A DNA stretch of 64,000 bases from Fodinicurvata sp. EGI_FJ10296 (GCF_040712075.1 NZ_JBFCVL010000001.1:565501-629500); one strand, 5' to 3'. Counted from the first letter of the stretch, positions 53,050 to 62,569 are shown. Made by a program: numbers and translations. The notes: a model not told the origin generated them from the sequence alone.

Positions 53050-54970
53050 CAGTCGTGCCATCGGCGCCGATCTGGCTGATCGTCGTCGGTCGGCCGTCGC
53101 CATCGAAGACGACATGGCCGACGCCGCTGCCGTTCCAGAGCCGCTCGCTCGCGCTGGCCTTGTCGGGAATGCGGGGCGACACTTCCATCCTCCTGCGCTT
53201 GGTCAGCCAGTTCAGCGGCGACCATGGCGCATAAAGCCACCGGTTCAGCCGATCGAAGATATCGAGGAGTCGACGAGGAAACTCGTTCTTGATGCCGCTG
53301 CTGGTAATCTGCCAGATTTCGGGGCCGGCCTCGCGCTGGCGGATGCGCACGTCGTAAACGAACGAATAGTGGACATCGCCGGACAGGATGACATAGCGCC
53401 CCGGCGTCTTGCTGTGGCGAAAGATATTCAGCATGACCATGGCGGCGCCGCGATGGGCCATCCAGTTCTCGGCGTCGACGACCAGCGGGTGCCCCGCCAT
53501 CGTGAACAGCCGCTGGATGCCTTCGATCAGCTTTACCCCGAACATCGGCGCGGGAGACACGACCACTACGGAGTCGCGGCCCAGCAGGTCCTGCTGCAGT
53601 TCGGTCAGGGCCTCCCAATCCATCAGGCCGGACGGATTGCGGGCGCTGAGCTCGCTGCGCCAGCGCCGTGTCCGGGTGTCCAGCACGACGAGCTTCGGCG
53701 TCGTTTCGATCGAGAAATGCCATTGCTCGAATTTGAGAAGATCGTCGATGAAGGCATCGTGTTCGGCGGCGGGCAGTCGGCCGGCCGGCTCGCTTGCGGC
53801 CAGCAGGCAGGAAAGGCGGCCGATGGGGTTGGCCACTCGATCCGGCGCGTTGCCCCAGGCCTGGCACAGCAGATAGCCCGTCAGCGCATTGCCGATGATC
53901 TGGCGCGAGAACGGGTGGCCATAAACCGCAGCTTCCCATTCCGCCGACAGATTCCAGTCGTCCGTGACGTCGTGGTCGTCGAAGATCATCAGGGTCGGGA
54001 TCTGCGCCATCACCCGTGCCGCCGCCGGCAACTCGGTGACGAACGCATCGATCACGGACTGCTCGCGGTCATAGCGCGCGGACTCCTCATCCGACAATGC
54101 CGGTTTGGTCGGTGCGATCAAAGTCCACCCCACCGGCGACCACACCAGCAGATACATGGCCAGGATCTCGGCCAGTGTGATGAGGTGGTTGTCGGCACTG
54201 GCGGTCGTGAAGATTGGCTTCTCCACGCCACCGAAGAACCGGTCGCGCAGGGTGGCGGTCGATTCCATCGCGGGCAGCAGATTCTGGCGGCGATAGTAGG
54301 ATTCCGGGGCCTGGCAGAGTGCTCGGCCATCCGGAACGATGGCGCCCTCCAGGTCCTCGTCGAACAAGCCCAGCCGATCGATAAGGGCGTGGATCGCGCG
54401 GAGCACGGGTCCGGCCACGTCGTCGGCATATACCTGATCGCCGGTGAACAGCATATGGGCGGGCCGGGCCTCGGCATCAGTCCGTCTTGCGGCGAGCCAT
54501 GCATCGATGGCGGTAAGCCCGTCGCCTGATTTATGGTGCGGGCGGCGGCACGATCCGTGCAATACGCTGTCGAGACGCGACTTGATGACGAATCGTGGCG
54601 ACGCCTCGTCCGGATAAACAAGATGGGGCGCATAGTCGGCGATGCCTGTCTCGCCACCGCTCCCGGCAATCCGAAGATCGTAGGCCAGCAATGTATCGAC
54701 CGGCAGCGGCACCTCGGGATGGAAATCGATCAGGTGAATGACCGCATGCCGACCGACGCGCAATCGTTGGCAGGATGCCTCGGGCAAGTTGACGGGCTGG
54801 GCGTCGTCGACCGGCCCCAGCCGCAATGTCGGCGCCAGATCGTCCGTCGCGACCAGCCAGAAGACAACGCGTGTCGGCGAAACATGGCGCAGCAACGGGC
54901 CAGCCAGCACCGGCGGCAGCGGCAGTGCGGCCGGATCGCCGGGAAGGTCGTCGGGAGCGGAAGAATTCAT
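53024..54970 (-). CDS. PhoD-like metallophosphatase
   Basis: A 648-residue protein of the PhoD/alkaline phosphatase D family. The N-terminal beta-rich domain (about 20-130) precedes the metallophosphatase core: LHGSCRRPHHKSGDG, MLFTGDQVYADD, IFDDHDVTDDWN and LSGDVHYSFVYDV, which are the metal-binding signatures. There is no Tat or Sec signal peptide, in contrast to classical PhoD, so it is cytoplasmic as read. Length exceeds secreted PhoD by about 100 residues. It may act on phosphodiesters or phosphomonoesters. It is convergent with the lysR gene of the phnA cluster (26 bp overlap), so a link with phosphorus scavenging is possible but not shown. Confidence 0.85.
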   Translation of the reverse strand: MNSSAPDDLPGDPAALPLPPVLAGPLLRHVSPTRVVFWLVATDDLAPTLRLGPVDDAQPVNLPEASCQRLRVGRHAVIHLIDFHPEVPLPVDTLLAYDLRIAGSGGETGIADYAPHLVYPDEASPRFVIKSRLDSVLHGSCRRPHHKSGDGLTAIDAWLAARRTDAEARPAHMLFTGDQVYADDVAGPVLRAIHALIDRLGLFDEDLEGAIVPDGRALCQAPESYYRRQNLLPAMESTATLRDRFFGGVEKPIFTTASADNHLITLAEILAMYLLVWSPVGWTLIAPTKPALSDEESARYDREQSVIDAFVTELPAAARVMAQIPTLMIFDDHDVTDDWNLSAEWEAAVYGHPFSRQIIGNALTGYLLCQAWGNAPDRVANPIGRLSCLLAASEPAGRLPAAEHDAFIDDLLKFEQWHFSIETTPKLVVLDTRTRRWRSELSARNPSGLMDWEALTELQQDLLGRDSVVVVSPAPMFGVKLIEGIQRLFTMAGHPLVVDAENWMAHRGAAMVMLNIFRHSKTPGRYVILSGDVHYSFVYDVRIRQREAGPEIWQITSSGIKNEFPRRLLDIFDRLNRWLYAPWSPLNWLTKRRRMEVSPRIPDKASASERLWNGSGVGHVVFDGDGRPTTISQIGADGTTVTFPPRTD

Positions 54971-55132
54971 GCAGGTGCGACAGGCGTGGTGTCAGGGATG
55001 GGGGCAGTGAGTGGCATTCTAAGGCCAATCATGGTCGCCGTGTGGTGATAAGGGAACGAATATGGTGGTAAATCCATTATTGAGAGCAACGACCATCCGC
55101 CGCGAGAAATCTTCAGGAGCCACGAGGCGCCC

Positions 55133-55789
55133 ATGTCAGAGCCTGCTCAGGCCGCCGAAGAACCGCCGCACCCGCCGCGGGTGCAGCATCATTACCGCCG
55201 TCTGGCCGGATCCCGGCGCGCGCAGCTTTTGTTGGTGTGGCTTTCCTTCCTCGAAGCCGTGATCGTCCCGATCCCGCTGGAGGCGATACTCGTTCCGTAT
55301 ATGCAGATGCGCCGCGATATCCTGTGGCGTCTGGCCGGGCTGGCGCTGCTGGGATTCGTTGCAGCCTCGGGGCTGGGTTATCTGATCGGCGCGCTGGCAT
55401 TTCAGACCCTCGGCGTCATGATCCTCGATTTCTTCGGATGGCACGACGCTTTCAGCCGGACCCAGGACCTGTTTTCGCGGTACGGGTTCTGGGCATTGGT
55501 GGGCATTGGCTTGCTCCCCATACCATCGCAGGTGGCCATGCTGGCCGGTGGCGCACTGGCTTATCCGCTGGGCTGGTTCGTGCTGGCGATGTCGCTGTCG
55601 CGCGGCGTGCGGTATTACGGTTTGGCGCTGCTGGTTTATCTTTTCGGCGATCGGGTGACGGCAGCATTCGGAGTTATGCATCGTGCGGCACGGCGTCATC
55701 GCCGGACCGCGCTTCTGATTGCCGGTCTGATCGTGCTGATTATGGTACTGGTGGGGCTCTATGTGATCCGGGGTGGCGGTGCGGCTTGA
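55133..55789 (+). CDS. DedA/VTT-domain membrane protein (YqaA type)
   Basis: A 218-residue inner-membrane protein with a VTT-type core. QLLLVWLSFLEAVIVPIPLEAILVPYM is the re-entrant loop with the usual proline-rich P-I-P-L-E; YGFWALVGIGLLPIPSQVAMLAGGALAYPLGWFVLAMSLSRGVRYY is the second, with the conserved arginines. The N-terminus is short, soluble and Pro/Glu-rich. Members are linked to phospholipid scrambling and undecaprenyl phosphate transport. It is divergent from the PhoD-like gene, with 162 bp between. Confidence 0.88.
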   Translation: MSEPAQAAEEPPHPPRVQHHYRRLAGSRRAQLLLVWLSFLEAVIVPIPLEAILVPYMQMRRDILWRLAGLALLGFVAASGLGYLIGALAFQTLGVMILDFFGWHDAFSRTQDLFSRYGFWALVGIGLLPIPSQVAMLAGGALAYPLGWFVLAMSLSRGVRYYGLALLVYLFGDRVTAAFGVMHRAARRHRRTALLIAGLIVLIMVLVGLYVIRGGGAA

Positions 55790-55834
55790 CCATGCCGTTC
55801 GGCCCACCGCCAATTTCCGGCGCGTCTCACCCGG

Positions 55835-56242
55835 TCAATGCCCGGCCTGGCTCTCCAGTTCTTCCATGTCGGCGTCGGACAGGCCGTAATGATGGCCGAT
55901 CTCGTGGATCAGGACGTGTTTGATGACATGGGTCAGGTCTTCACCACTGTCGCACCAGTAGTCGAGGATCGGGCGGCGATACAGGAAGATCATGTCGGGC
56001 TGGCCCCCCAGGGCCATGGTTTTTTCCCCGAACGGCACCCCTGAATACAGCCCCAGCAGATCGAACGGCGATTCAAGCTCCATTTCGCTGACGGTATCTT
56101 CGTCGGGGAAATCATCGACCCTCAGCGCGACGCCTTCGATCAGCGACGACAGCTCCGGTGGTATGTCGCAAAGCGCCCTTTCGGCAATGGCCGCGAAATC
56201 CTCCAATGTGGGTGGATGAGTGAATTTTCGGCTATCGGCCAT
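55835..56242 (-). CDS. Minimal zincin metallopeptidase family protein
   Basis: 135 residues from ATG 56242 (GGAG about 12 bases upstream); the open frame extends 19 codons further but without support. The active site is VLIHEIGHHYGLSDADME: HExxHxxG with the third ligand region (HEIGH...G..D), a metzincin-like minimal peptidase (DUF1025/Acidothermus-type). No signal peptide. The N-terminal region DIPPELSSLIEGVALRVDDFPDE is acidic. The substrate is unknown. It is convergent with the DedA gene, 46 bp between stops. Confidence 0.85.
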   Translation of the reverse strand: MADSRKFTHPPTLEDFAAIAERALCDIPPELSSLIEGVALRVDDFPDEDTVSEMELESPFDLLGLYSGVPFGEKTMALGGQPDMIFLYRRPILDYWCDSGEDLTHVIKHVLIHEIGHHYGLSDADMEELESQAGH

Positions 56243-56416
56243 GCGACCGCGCTCCGCGCTATGAGACGAGTGCTTGACGCGCATTTGATTCCGCGCCACT
56301 TGCTGGGGTACGCACCAATCATTTGACCCCGCCGATGGTTCCCGAACCGGAGACGGAGATCACCAATTGATGGTGCCGCGCACAGATATCGCATCGAATG
56401 GCGGAGATACAAGCCG

Positions 56417-56707
56417 ATGAGCGGGAAATTGACGGATGACGAGCGCGATGCGGCTCTGGCCGAGTTGACGGACTGGATCGAGGTCGAAGGCCGGGACGCG
56501 ATCACGCGAACCTACAAGTTCAGGAATTTCTCCGAGGCGTTCGGTTTCATGGCGCGCGTGGCAATGAAGGCCGAGCAGATGGACCACCATCCGGAATGGT
56601 TCAATGTCTATAACAAGGTCGAGATAACGCTGTCGTCACATGACGTTGGCGGGCTGTCGTCGCGGGATATCGACATGGCCCGTTTCATGGACCGGATTTC
56701 CGCCTGA
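56417..56707 (+). CDS. phhB: 4a-hydroxytetrahydrobiopterin dehydratase (pterin-4a-carbinolamine dehydratase)
   Basis: A 96-residue enzyme that dehydrates 4a-hydroxytetrahydropterin, recycling the cofactor of aromatic amino acid hydroxylases. The signature [42 protein letters not shown] includes the conserved HHP and the final H-x8-D. Typical length. No phenylalanine hydroxylase gene is adjacent; PhhB-like proteins without one may serve molybdopterin metabolism. Confidence 0.94.
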   Translation: MSGKLTDDERDAALAELTDWIEVEGRDAITRTYKFRNFSEAFGFMARVAMKAEQMDHHPEWFNVYNKVEITLSSHDVGGLSSRDIDMARFMDRISA

Positions 56708-56772
56708 CCACCCGTGCCGCGACGCCGCCAAACAACACGACACCGGGAAACAAACAAAGGACTCCGACGCCC

Positions 56773-57318
56773 GTGCTATTGAAACGTGTGCCCACGCCGG
56801 CGCTTGCGCTGGGTTTTGCCGGGCTGTTGCCCTTTTTCGCGATCGCGCTCGCCATATGGTTGAGTCGCGCAGCCGAACAATCGGCTGGATGGGCCGGATA
56901 TCTGCTGTCGGTCCAGATCGCCTATGCTGCCATCATCGCCAGCTTCGTCGGGGCCGTCCAATGGGGGTTGGCCATGTCGAATATGGGTTGGGAGCATCAG
57001 CGCAGCGTCGACCGCGATCGGCTGAACGACGGCGGCGACGGCCAGCGCCGCTATGAACCGGCCGTGCGTCAGATGATTTTCAGTGTCGTTCCGGCCCTGA
57101 TCGGATGGGCCCTGGTTTTACTGTTTCAACTGATTCCCAGCCGGGCCGGGGCGCTTGTGGTGATCATGGCGATGGCGATTCTGTTCGTTGCCTGTTACAT
57201 GGCCGACGCGCGGTCGGTGCGGTACGGCCTGGCGCCGGAGTGGTACGGCGAATTGCGCGCCTGGCTGACCGGCGGCGTTCTTTTCGCGCTCACGGCAACG
57301 GCATTTGCCGTCATTTGA
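56773..57318 (+). CDS. DUF3429-family membrane protein
   Basis: A 181-residue protein with five predicted membrane segments. LGFAGLLPFFAIALAIWL, AYAAIIASFVGAVQWGLAM, MIFSVVPALIGWALVLLFQ and two C-terminal segments are typical of the DUF3429 family, including the IASFVGAVQWG signature. Function is unknown. A hydrophilic loop (about 78-100) is Arg/Asp-rich and shorter or absent in many relatives. Its last 8 bp overlap the convergent EamA transporter gene. Confidence 0.78.
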   Translation: MLLKRVPTPALALGFAGLLPFFAIALAIWLSRAAEQSAGWAGYLLSVQIAYAAIIASFVGAVQWGLAMSNMGWEHQRSVDRDRLNDGGDGQRRYEPAVRQMIFSVVPALIGWALVLLFQLIPSRAGALVVIMAMAILFVACYMADARSVRYGLAPEWYGELRAWLTGGVLFALTATAFAVI

Positions 57319-58315
57319 TGGCCGTTTCCGACCGGCGGGCGGCCAGCGGTGCCGCGGCAACGCCCATGCGGCTTTCGCGCCGGGCGATATAGACGGCCGA
57401 GGCGACGATGACGGCAGCGCCGATCCAGGTTGCCCAGTCGGTCGTTTCGCCGAAGAACAGATAGCCGATCGCCGCGACGATCGGCAGCTTCAAATATTCG
57501 AACGGCATGACCACCGACGCATCAGCGGCTTTCATCGCGCGGGTCAGGCACTGGTGGCCGATGGTGCCCAAGCCCGCGACGGCGATCATCACCCCGATCG
57601 CGGCCAGTCCCGGCGTTTCCCAGAAGATCAATGCCGGAATCAGCGACATCGGGGTCATGAACAGCGTCATATAGGTGACGATGGCGTTGCTGTCCTCGGT
57701 TCCCGACAGCGTCTTCAGCACCAGGACGCTGCACGACATGAACATCGCCGATGCCAGCACCAGCAGGGCGGCGGTGGACATTTCCTCCACGCCCGGGCGC
57801 ATGATGATCAGAACCCCGAGGAAGCCGATTGCGGTCGCCGTCCACCGGCGGATCCGCACGACCTCGCCCAGGACGAGGGCCGCACCGACCGTGGCGAACA
57901 ACGGCGTGGTAAAACTCAGCGTCACCGCTTCGCCGAGCGGCAGCATGGACAGCCCCAGAAACCAGCACATCATCGCGCCGACGCCCAGCAGCGACCGCAA
58001 CAGATGCAACGGCAGGCGCTTTGTCCGCAAGCCTGCCAGGCCCACCGACAGCATCCACGGTGTCATGAACGCGATGGCAAAGGCGTTGCGGAAGAATACC
58101 GCCTGAAGCGGATGCATCCATTCGGTCGCGATCCGCAGCAGTCCGACCATGCTGGAAAAGGCGAAGGCCGCTCCGACCATCCACAATGCCCCCCGCATCG
58201 GGCCCGACATGGCCGGACGTTTCAGCGTCGCGCCGGGCGCTGGCGGACTCCGTCCGGGATCGGTGCCGGGATTGCGGTCGGTTCCGGAAGCGGGCTCGGG
58301 GGGTGGTGGCGGCAT
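57311..58315 (-). CDS. EamA-type (drug/metabolite transporter superfamily) permease
   Basis: 334 residues from ATG 58315; ATG 58210 (299 residues, close to the family norm of about 300) is a good alternative, since the first 35 are a Pro/Gly-rich tail. Ten predicted membrane segments in two EamA repeats are visible: GALWMVGAAFAFSSMVGLLRIA...LQAVFFRNAFAIAFM in the first, AALLVLASAMFMSCSVLVLKTL in the second. The C-terminal end is Ala-rich and charged. Family members export amino acids, nucleotides or drugs; the substrate is not predictable here. Confidence 0.88.
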   Translation of the reverse strand: MPPPPPEPASGTDRNPGTDPGRSPPAPGATLKRPAMSGPMRGALWMVGAAFAFSSMVGLLRIATEWMHPLQAVFFRNAFAIAFMTPWMLSVGLAGLRTKRLPLHLLRSLLGVGAMMCWFLGLSMLPLGEAVTLSFTTPLFATVGAALVLGEVVRIRRWTATAIGFLGVLIIMRPGVEEMSTAALLVLASAMFMSCSVLVLKTLSGTEDSNAIVTYMTLFMTPMSLIPALIFWETPGLAAIGVMIAVAGLGTIGHQCLTRAMKAADASVVMPFEYLKLPIVAAIGYLFFGETTDWATWIGAAVIVASAVYIARRESRMGVAAAPLAARRSETAIK

Positions 58316-58460
58316 GGCGGCTTTTTGGGTTTCTCGGATTGTATACTTCGGTATGGTATTCCTGATCCGCCCGGAAGGCAAAGAACCACCGGTCATCGCT
58401 GGCATGCCCGGTTCGGGATAGACTTTGTGTGCAGAGGCCATCGAACGGAGAGTGACGGAT

Positions 58461-58757
58461 ATGCAGTTCCTGATTATCGCCCGCGACGGCACCGATGCCG
58501 ATGCGCCGGCCCGGCGCCAGGCCGCCCGCCCCGATCACCTGAAGGTGGCGTCGGCCATGGCTGAAGAAGGCACGCTGAAGACGGGCGGCGCGATCCTCGA
58601 CGACGACGGCGCCATGGTCGGTTCGGCGGCGGTTATGGAGTTCCCGGACCGCGCCGCGCTTGATGACTGGCTGGCGCGCGATCCCTATGTGACAGGCGGT
58701 GTGTGGCAGAAGATCGAGGTCTATCCGTTCCGGGTCGCGGTTTCTTCGGCATCCTGA
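58461..58757 (+). CDS. YciI-like protein
   Basis: 98 residues from ATG 58461, which has GGAGAG seven bases upstream. MQFLIIARDGTD opens the ferredoxin-like YCII fold, and RPDHLKVASAMAEEGTLKTGGAILDDDGAMVGSAAVMEFPDRAALDDWLARDPYVTGGVWQKIEVYPF follows the family closely, including the RxxHL His and the FPDRAALDDWLARDPY segment. YciI proteins are small possibly enzymatic domains of undefined role. The 3' end overlaps the convergent Bcr/CflA gene by 37 bp. Confidence 0.9.
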   Translation: MQFLIIARDGTDADAPARRQAARPDHLKVASAMAEEGTLKTGGAILDDDGAMVGSAAVMEFPDRAALDDWLARDPYVTGGVWQKIEVYPFRVAVSSAS

Positions 58758-60010
58758 GGCTGCCCGGTGTCAAGGGGCGCGGGGAACAGTGACAGCGCCG
58801 CCCGCGCTGCGGCAGCAATGAGGGCAACGGCAAACACGGCTGCTGCCATCGGCAGCGGGCTGCCGTCCGTGAACAGGCCGACGCCGATGCCGACGATGGC
58901 GGCCGTTCCCATCTGGAAAAAGCCGAGCAGCGATGACGCCAGCCCGGCCATGCGCGGGAAGGGGCCGACGGCCCCGGCCATGGCATTGGGCAGGGACAGC
59001 GCGACACCAACCATGAAGACGAAGAACGGCACAATCACCGACATGATCGTGAATACACCGGTTGCGGCAAGCACGACCATCGGTGCCGCGCCGGCCAGAC
59101 ATACGCTCAGACCGATGGCGAGCATCCGGTCGACGCCCAGACGGCTGGACACGCGGCCCGCGACGAACGACCCCATCATATAGCCGACGACGATCGACGC
59201 GAAGCACAGGCCGAACTGCGTCGGCGTCAGGCCCAGCCCGTCGATGAAGACATAGGACGAGCCCGATATGAACGAGAAGATGCCGGAATACAGGCAGGCC
59301 ACGATCGCCACATAGACCAGATAGGGCCGGTGCGACAGCAGCGTGCGATAGTTCCGCAGCAGGCGGGCCGGCTGCGTCGCCGTCGGGTCAAGGTAGCGGT
59401 TACTTTCCGCCAGCACGATCATGGTGGCTGTGAGCATGGCGCCGCCGAACCCGGTCAGCAGCCAGAAATTCGATGTCCAGCCGAACCACGAGGTCAGGAT
59501 GCCGCCGACCACCGGGCCGATGGCCGGCGCGACGCCCATGGCCATGGCCATATAGGCCAGCACCGTGGCCGCCCGGTCCCGGCCATAGATGTCGCGGACC
59601 ACGGCGCGGCCAAGCACCGGACCGCAGCAGGCCCCGACCGCCTGACAGAACCGGGCGGCGATCAGCGCTTCAACCGTCGGCGCCAGCGCGCAGGCGATGC
59701 TGGACAGGGTGAAGATGACGATGCCGCCCAGAATCACCGGCCGCCGGCCGAACCGGTCCGACAGTGGGCCATAAAGCAGTTGGGCGACGGCAAATCCGAC
59801 CAGAAATACGCTGAGCGTCAATTGCACCGTCGGCACGTCGCTGTCGAAATGGGCGACGATCGACGGCAGCGCCGGCAGGTACAGGTCGGTCGACATCGGA
59901 CCGAAGGCGACCAGCAAAGTCAGCAGCGCGGCGACCGCAAAGCGGTCCTGGCGTGGCGCCGCGCCGCCGCTGGCGGTATCGGTGGGCGCCGTTTCGTCTT
60001 CATGGGTCAT
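58721..60010 (-). CDS. Multidrug efflux MFS transporter, Bcr/CflA family
   Basis: 429 residues from ATG 60010, preceded by GGCGGA; the longer frame lacks a binding site. Twelve predicted transmembrane segments. FGPMSTDLYLPALPSI at the start of segment 1, GPLSDRFGRRPVI between 2 and 3 and ICALAPTVEALIAARFCQAVGACCGPVLGRAVVRDIYGRD are diagnostic of Bcr/CflA drug:proton antiporters. The C-terminal tail is short and acidic. It neighbours an alpha-glucosidase gene on the same strand (139 bp apart). Confidence 0.92.
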   Translation of the reverse strand: MTHEDETAPTDTASGGAAPRQDRFAVAALLTLLVAFGPMSTDLYLPALPSIVAHFDSDVPTVQLTLSVFLVGFAVAQLLYGPLSDRFGRRPVILGGIVIFTLSSIACALAPTVEALIAARFCQAVGACCGPVLGRAVVRDIYGRDRAATVLAYMAMAMGVAPAIGPVVGGILTSWFGWTSNFWLLTGFGGAMLTATMIVLAESNRYLDPTATQPARLLRNYRTLLSHRPYLVYVAIVACLYSGIFSFISGSSYVFIDGLGLTPTQFGLCFASIVVGYMMGSFVAGRVSSRLGVDRMLAIGLSVCLAGAAPMVVLAATGVFTIMSVIVPFFVFMVGVALSLPNAMAGAVGPFPRMAGLASSLLGFFQMGTAAIVGIGVGLFTDGSPLPMAAAVFAVALIAAAARAALSLFPAPLDTGQPQDAEETATRNG

Positions 60011-60148
60011 CTGAAATCCGCCGGGCTCGGCGCCGCAGTTCGGGGCAGGACTGCCTCGGACCATACGCCGCCGCCCCGGCCGGTGCCAATCAAAACGCCA
60101 GTCCGGTGTTCGCCTTTCGCAGGGACGAATGATCCCTGCTTGTGGCCG

Positions 60149-61783
60149 TCAGCCGGTCCAGAACAAGGCGCCGAAGGCGGGGACCCCGCCGTTGGTTGGC
60201 CGGCCCTGCTCGCCAAGGGCGTCGACGGTCAGCGCCGACCATTCGGCGCCGGGTTGCCAGTCGACGGGCTGGTTGTTCAGGTTCAGCACGCACAATGTCC
60301 GTTCGCCGGCCGACTGGCGGGTAAAGGCCAACAGTGGCTCCGGCGCGTCGACCCACTCGATGGCGCCTTCGGTCAGGCTGGGCCGGGACCGGCGAAGGGC
60401 GAGCAAGGCCCGGCAGGCTGCCAGCGGGGACTGCGGGTCGGCGTCCTGCAGGTCGACCGCAAGATCGGCGTGATCGGGGCCGAATGGCAGCCACGGCTCG
60501 CCGGTGGTAAAGCCGGCGCCGGGGGCGTCGTGCCGCCAGGGCATCGGCGTGCGGCAGCCGTCGCGGCCCTTGTATTCCGGATAGAACGCCAGGCCAAAGG
60601 GGTCGACCAAGCGTTCGAACGGGATATCGACATTGCTCAGGCCCAGTTCTTCGCCCTGATAGAGGCAGATCGACCCCCGGATGGAAAACAGGAAGGCCAG
60701 AATCAATCGGGCAAGCGCCCGGTCGTCGCCAGCAAGGTGATCGAATTGATTCCACCGGCTGAGTGGTCGGATGACGTCGTGATTGCCCAGCGCATAGGTC
60801 GGGCAGCCTTCGCCCATTTCGGATTCGAAACGCTGAATGACGGCGCGCAGTCGTGCCGCCGTTGGATCGGCGCCCAGCATCTGGAAGGTATAGCAGGTGT
60901 GCAGCGCCTCGTTGGTTCGGCTGTATTTAGCGGTGACGGCGACGCTGTCGACATCACCGATCTCGCCCAGCAGGACCCGGCCCGGGTAAGCGTCGGTCAC
61001 CTGGCGCAGTTTTTTCAGCACCGCCAGCGTGTGCGGTACGTCACGGTCGTGAATGTGCTTCTGACGCAGGAACGGATTGTCGCCGGCACCGCCGAAATCG
61101 ATCACGTCTTCCGGACCGGCCGGCGGGTTGTCGCGCAGTTCCGGATCGCAGGCCAGCGTCGTGATGGCATCCAGCCGCAATCCGTCGACCCCGGCATCGA
61201 ACCAGAACCGGCATTCCTCGAACATGGCCTCGACAACGGCCGGATTGTTCCAGTTCAAGGCGGGCTGCGAGGCGAGGAAATGGTGGAGATAGTATTGTTC
61301 GCGTACGGCATCCCATTGCCACGCGCCGCCACCAAACACCGATACCCAGTTGTTCGGCGGTGACCCATCGGGTTTGGCATCGGCCCAGACATACCAGTCG
61401 GCCTTGTCGCCGGTGCGTGATCGGCGGCTTTCCTGGAACCAGGCGTGTTGGTCCGACGAGTGGCACAGCACCATGTCGAACATTACGCGCAGACCCAGCC
61501 GGTGGGCTTCGGCGATCAGCCGGTGCGCGTCGTCGTTCGTGCCGAACATGGGGTCTACCGCCCGATAATCGGCGACGTCATAGCCGAAATCCGCCATCGG
61601 CGACTTGAAGAACGGCGAGATCCAGACGGCATCGACGCCCAGCGACGCGATATAGGGCAGCCGGTCGATGATGCCCGGCAGATCGCCGACGCCGTTGCCG
61701 GTGGTGTCGAGAAAGCTGCGCGGATAGACCTGATAGGTGACGGCGCCGCGCCACCAATCGGGGGTTTCGGTTTCTCCGGTCAT
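60149..61783 (-). CDS. Alpha-glucosidase, GH13 family
   Basis: A 544-residue cytoplasmic oligo-alpha-glucosidase. WWRGAVTYQVYPRSFLDTTGNGVGDLPGI is the GH13_23/30-type opening; nucleophile D205 (GLRLDAITT), acid/base E274 (LLGEIGD) and D336 (ALGNHDVIRP). In region I the usual Asn is Cys (DMVLCHSSDQH), a position where alphaproteobacterial glucosidases often carry Ser. The family splits alpha-1,4 or alpha-1,6 oligosaccharides, or sucrose/trehalose-type substrates in some members. It is 44 kb from the glg operon but could use the maltose and maltodextrins of that route. There are no transport genes beside it. Confidence 0.9.
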   Translation of the reverse strand: MTGETETPDWWRGAVTYQVYPRSFLDTTGNGVGDLPGIIDRLPYIASLGVDAVWISPFFKSPMADFGYDVADYRAVDPMFGTNDDAHRLIAEAHRLGLRVMFDMVLCHSSDQHAWFQESRRSRTGDKADWYVWADAKPDGSPPNNWVSVFGGGAWQWDAVREQYYLHHFLASQPALNWNNPAVVEAMFEECRFWFDAGVDGLRLDAITTLACDPELRDNPPAGPEDVIDFGGAGDNPFLRQKHIHDRDVPHTLAVLKKLRQVTDAYPGRVLLGEIGDVDSVAVTAKYSRTNEALHTCYTFQMLGADPTAARLRAVIQRFESEMGEGCPTYALGNHDVIRPLSRWNQFDHLAGDDRALARLILAFLFSIRGSICLYQGEELGLSNVDIPFERLVDPFGLAFYPEYKGRDGCRTPMPWRHDAPGAGFTTGEPWLPFGPDHADLAVDLQDADPQSPLAACRALLALRRSRPSLTEGAIEWVDAPEPLLAFTRQSAGERTLCVLNLNNQPVDWQPGAEWSALTVDALGEQGRPTNGGVPAFGALFWTG

Positions 61784-61987
61784 CGTTCATTCCTTCCTGG
61801 ATCCGCCTGGGCGACCGTAGCTGACTGTATCGATCAAGATGACCAATCGTTACAGAGTTTCGCGGCTGTTTTCAACCATGGCGATCGACGGCAAATATCA
61901 GTCCGGGGCTGGCAGGCTGGCCGCCGACGTCCCATCTGAGTGGCGACGGGTCATTAACCATACCCACGCACAAGCAACGGAGTTCCC

Positions 61988-62569
61988 ATGGCCAAGCCAA
62001 AGATCGGTCTGATAATCGGCAGCACGCGTCCGGGCAGGTTCGCCGACCATCCCGCGGAATGGATCGCGGACATCGTCAGAACGCGCGGCGACATGGACCT
62101 GGAAGTGCTGGATCTGCGCGACTATCCGATGCCGCATTTCGACGAGTCCAGCAGCCCGGCCTTCAAACCATCGGAAAACGAGGTCGCGCAGCGTTGGCAG
62201 AAGAAGATTGACGGGTTGGACGGATTCATCGTCACGGCAGCGGAATATAATCGCGGCCCGACGGGCGTTCTGAAGAACGCGCTCGATTACGCCTACAAGG
62301 AATGGAACAGGAAGCCGATCGCCTTTGTCGGCTATGGTGGCGTCGGCGGCGCCCGCGCCATCGAGCAGCTTCGCCTGAACGCTATCGAACTACAGATGGC
62401 GCCGATCCGCAGCGCCGTTCATATCCCGTTCGCCACTTATCTCGAAGTCGTCAAGGAGGGCAAAAAGCTCAACGACGTCGGCTTCCTGAACGACAGCGCC
62501 AAGGGAATGCTCGATCAGTTCGCCTGGTGGGTCAACGCCCTGAAAACCGCCCGCGAGGCCGGCGCATAG
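61988..62569 (+). CDS. NADPH-dependent FMN reductase
   Basis: A 193-residue flavodoxin-fold reductase. GLIIGSTRPGRFADHPAEWI is the FMN phosphate loop with the family GSxRxG pattern. EYNRGPTGVLKNALDY matches the EYNxxxPxxLKNAxD motif that holds the flavin ring. FVGYGGVGGARAIEQLR and the helical end VNALKTAREAGA are typical. Members reduce FMN, quinones or azo dyes with NADPH; which one applies here is open. Single gene, between the glucosidase (204 bp gap) and the edge gene. Confidence 0.93.
   Translation: MAKPKIGLIIGSTRPGRFADHPAEWIADIVRTRGDMDLEVLDLRDYPMPHFDESSSPAFKPSENEVAQRWQKKIDGLDGFIVTAAEYNRGPTGVLKNALDYAYKEWNRKPIAFVGYGGVGGARAIEQLRLNAIELQMAPIRSAVHIPFATYLEVVKEGKKLNDVGFLNDSAKGMLDQFAWWVNALKTAREAGA

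Noticed and set aside
59330-61363. Long plus-strand open frame (677 codons) over the Bcr/CflA and glucosidase genes
   Set aside because: Antisense to two well-supported genes; low-complexity Arg/Gly/Gln-rich translation.
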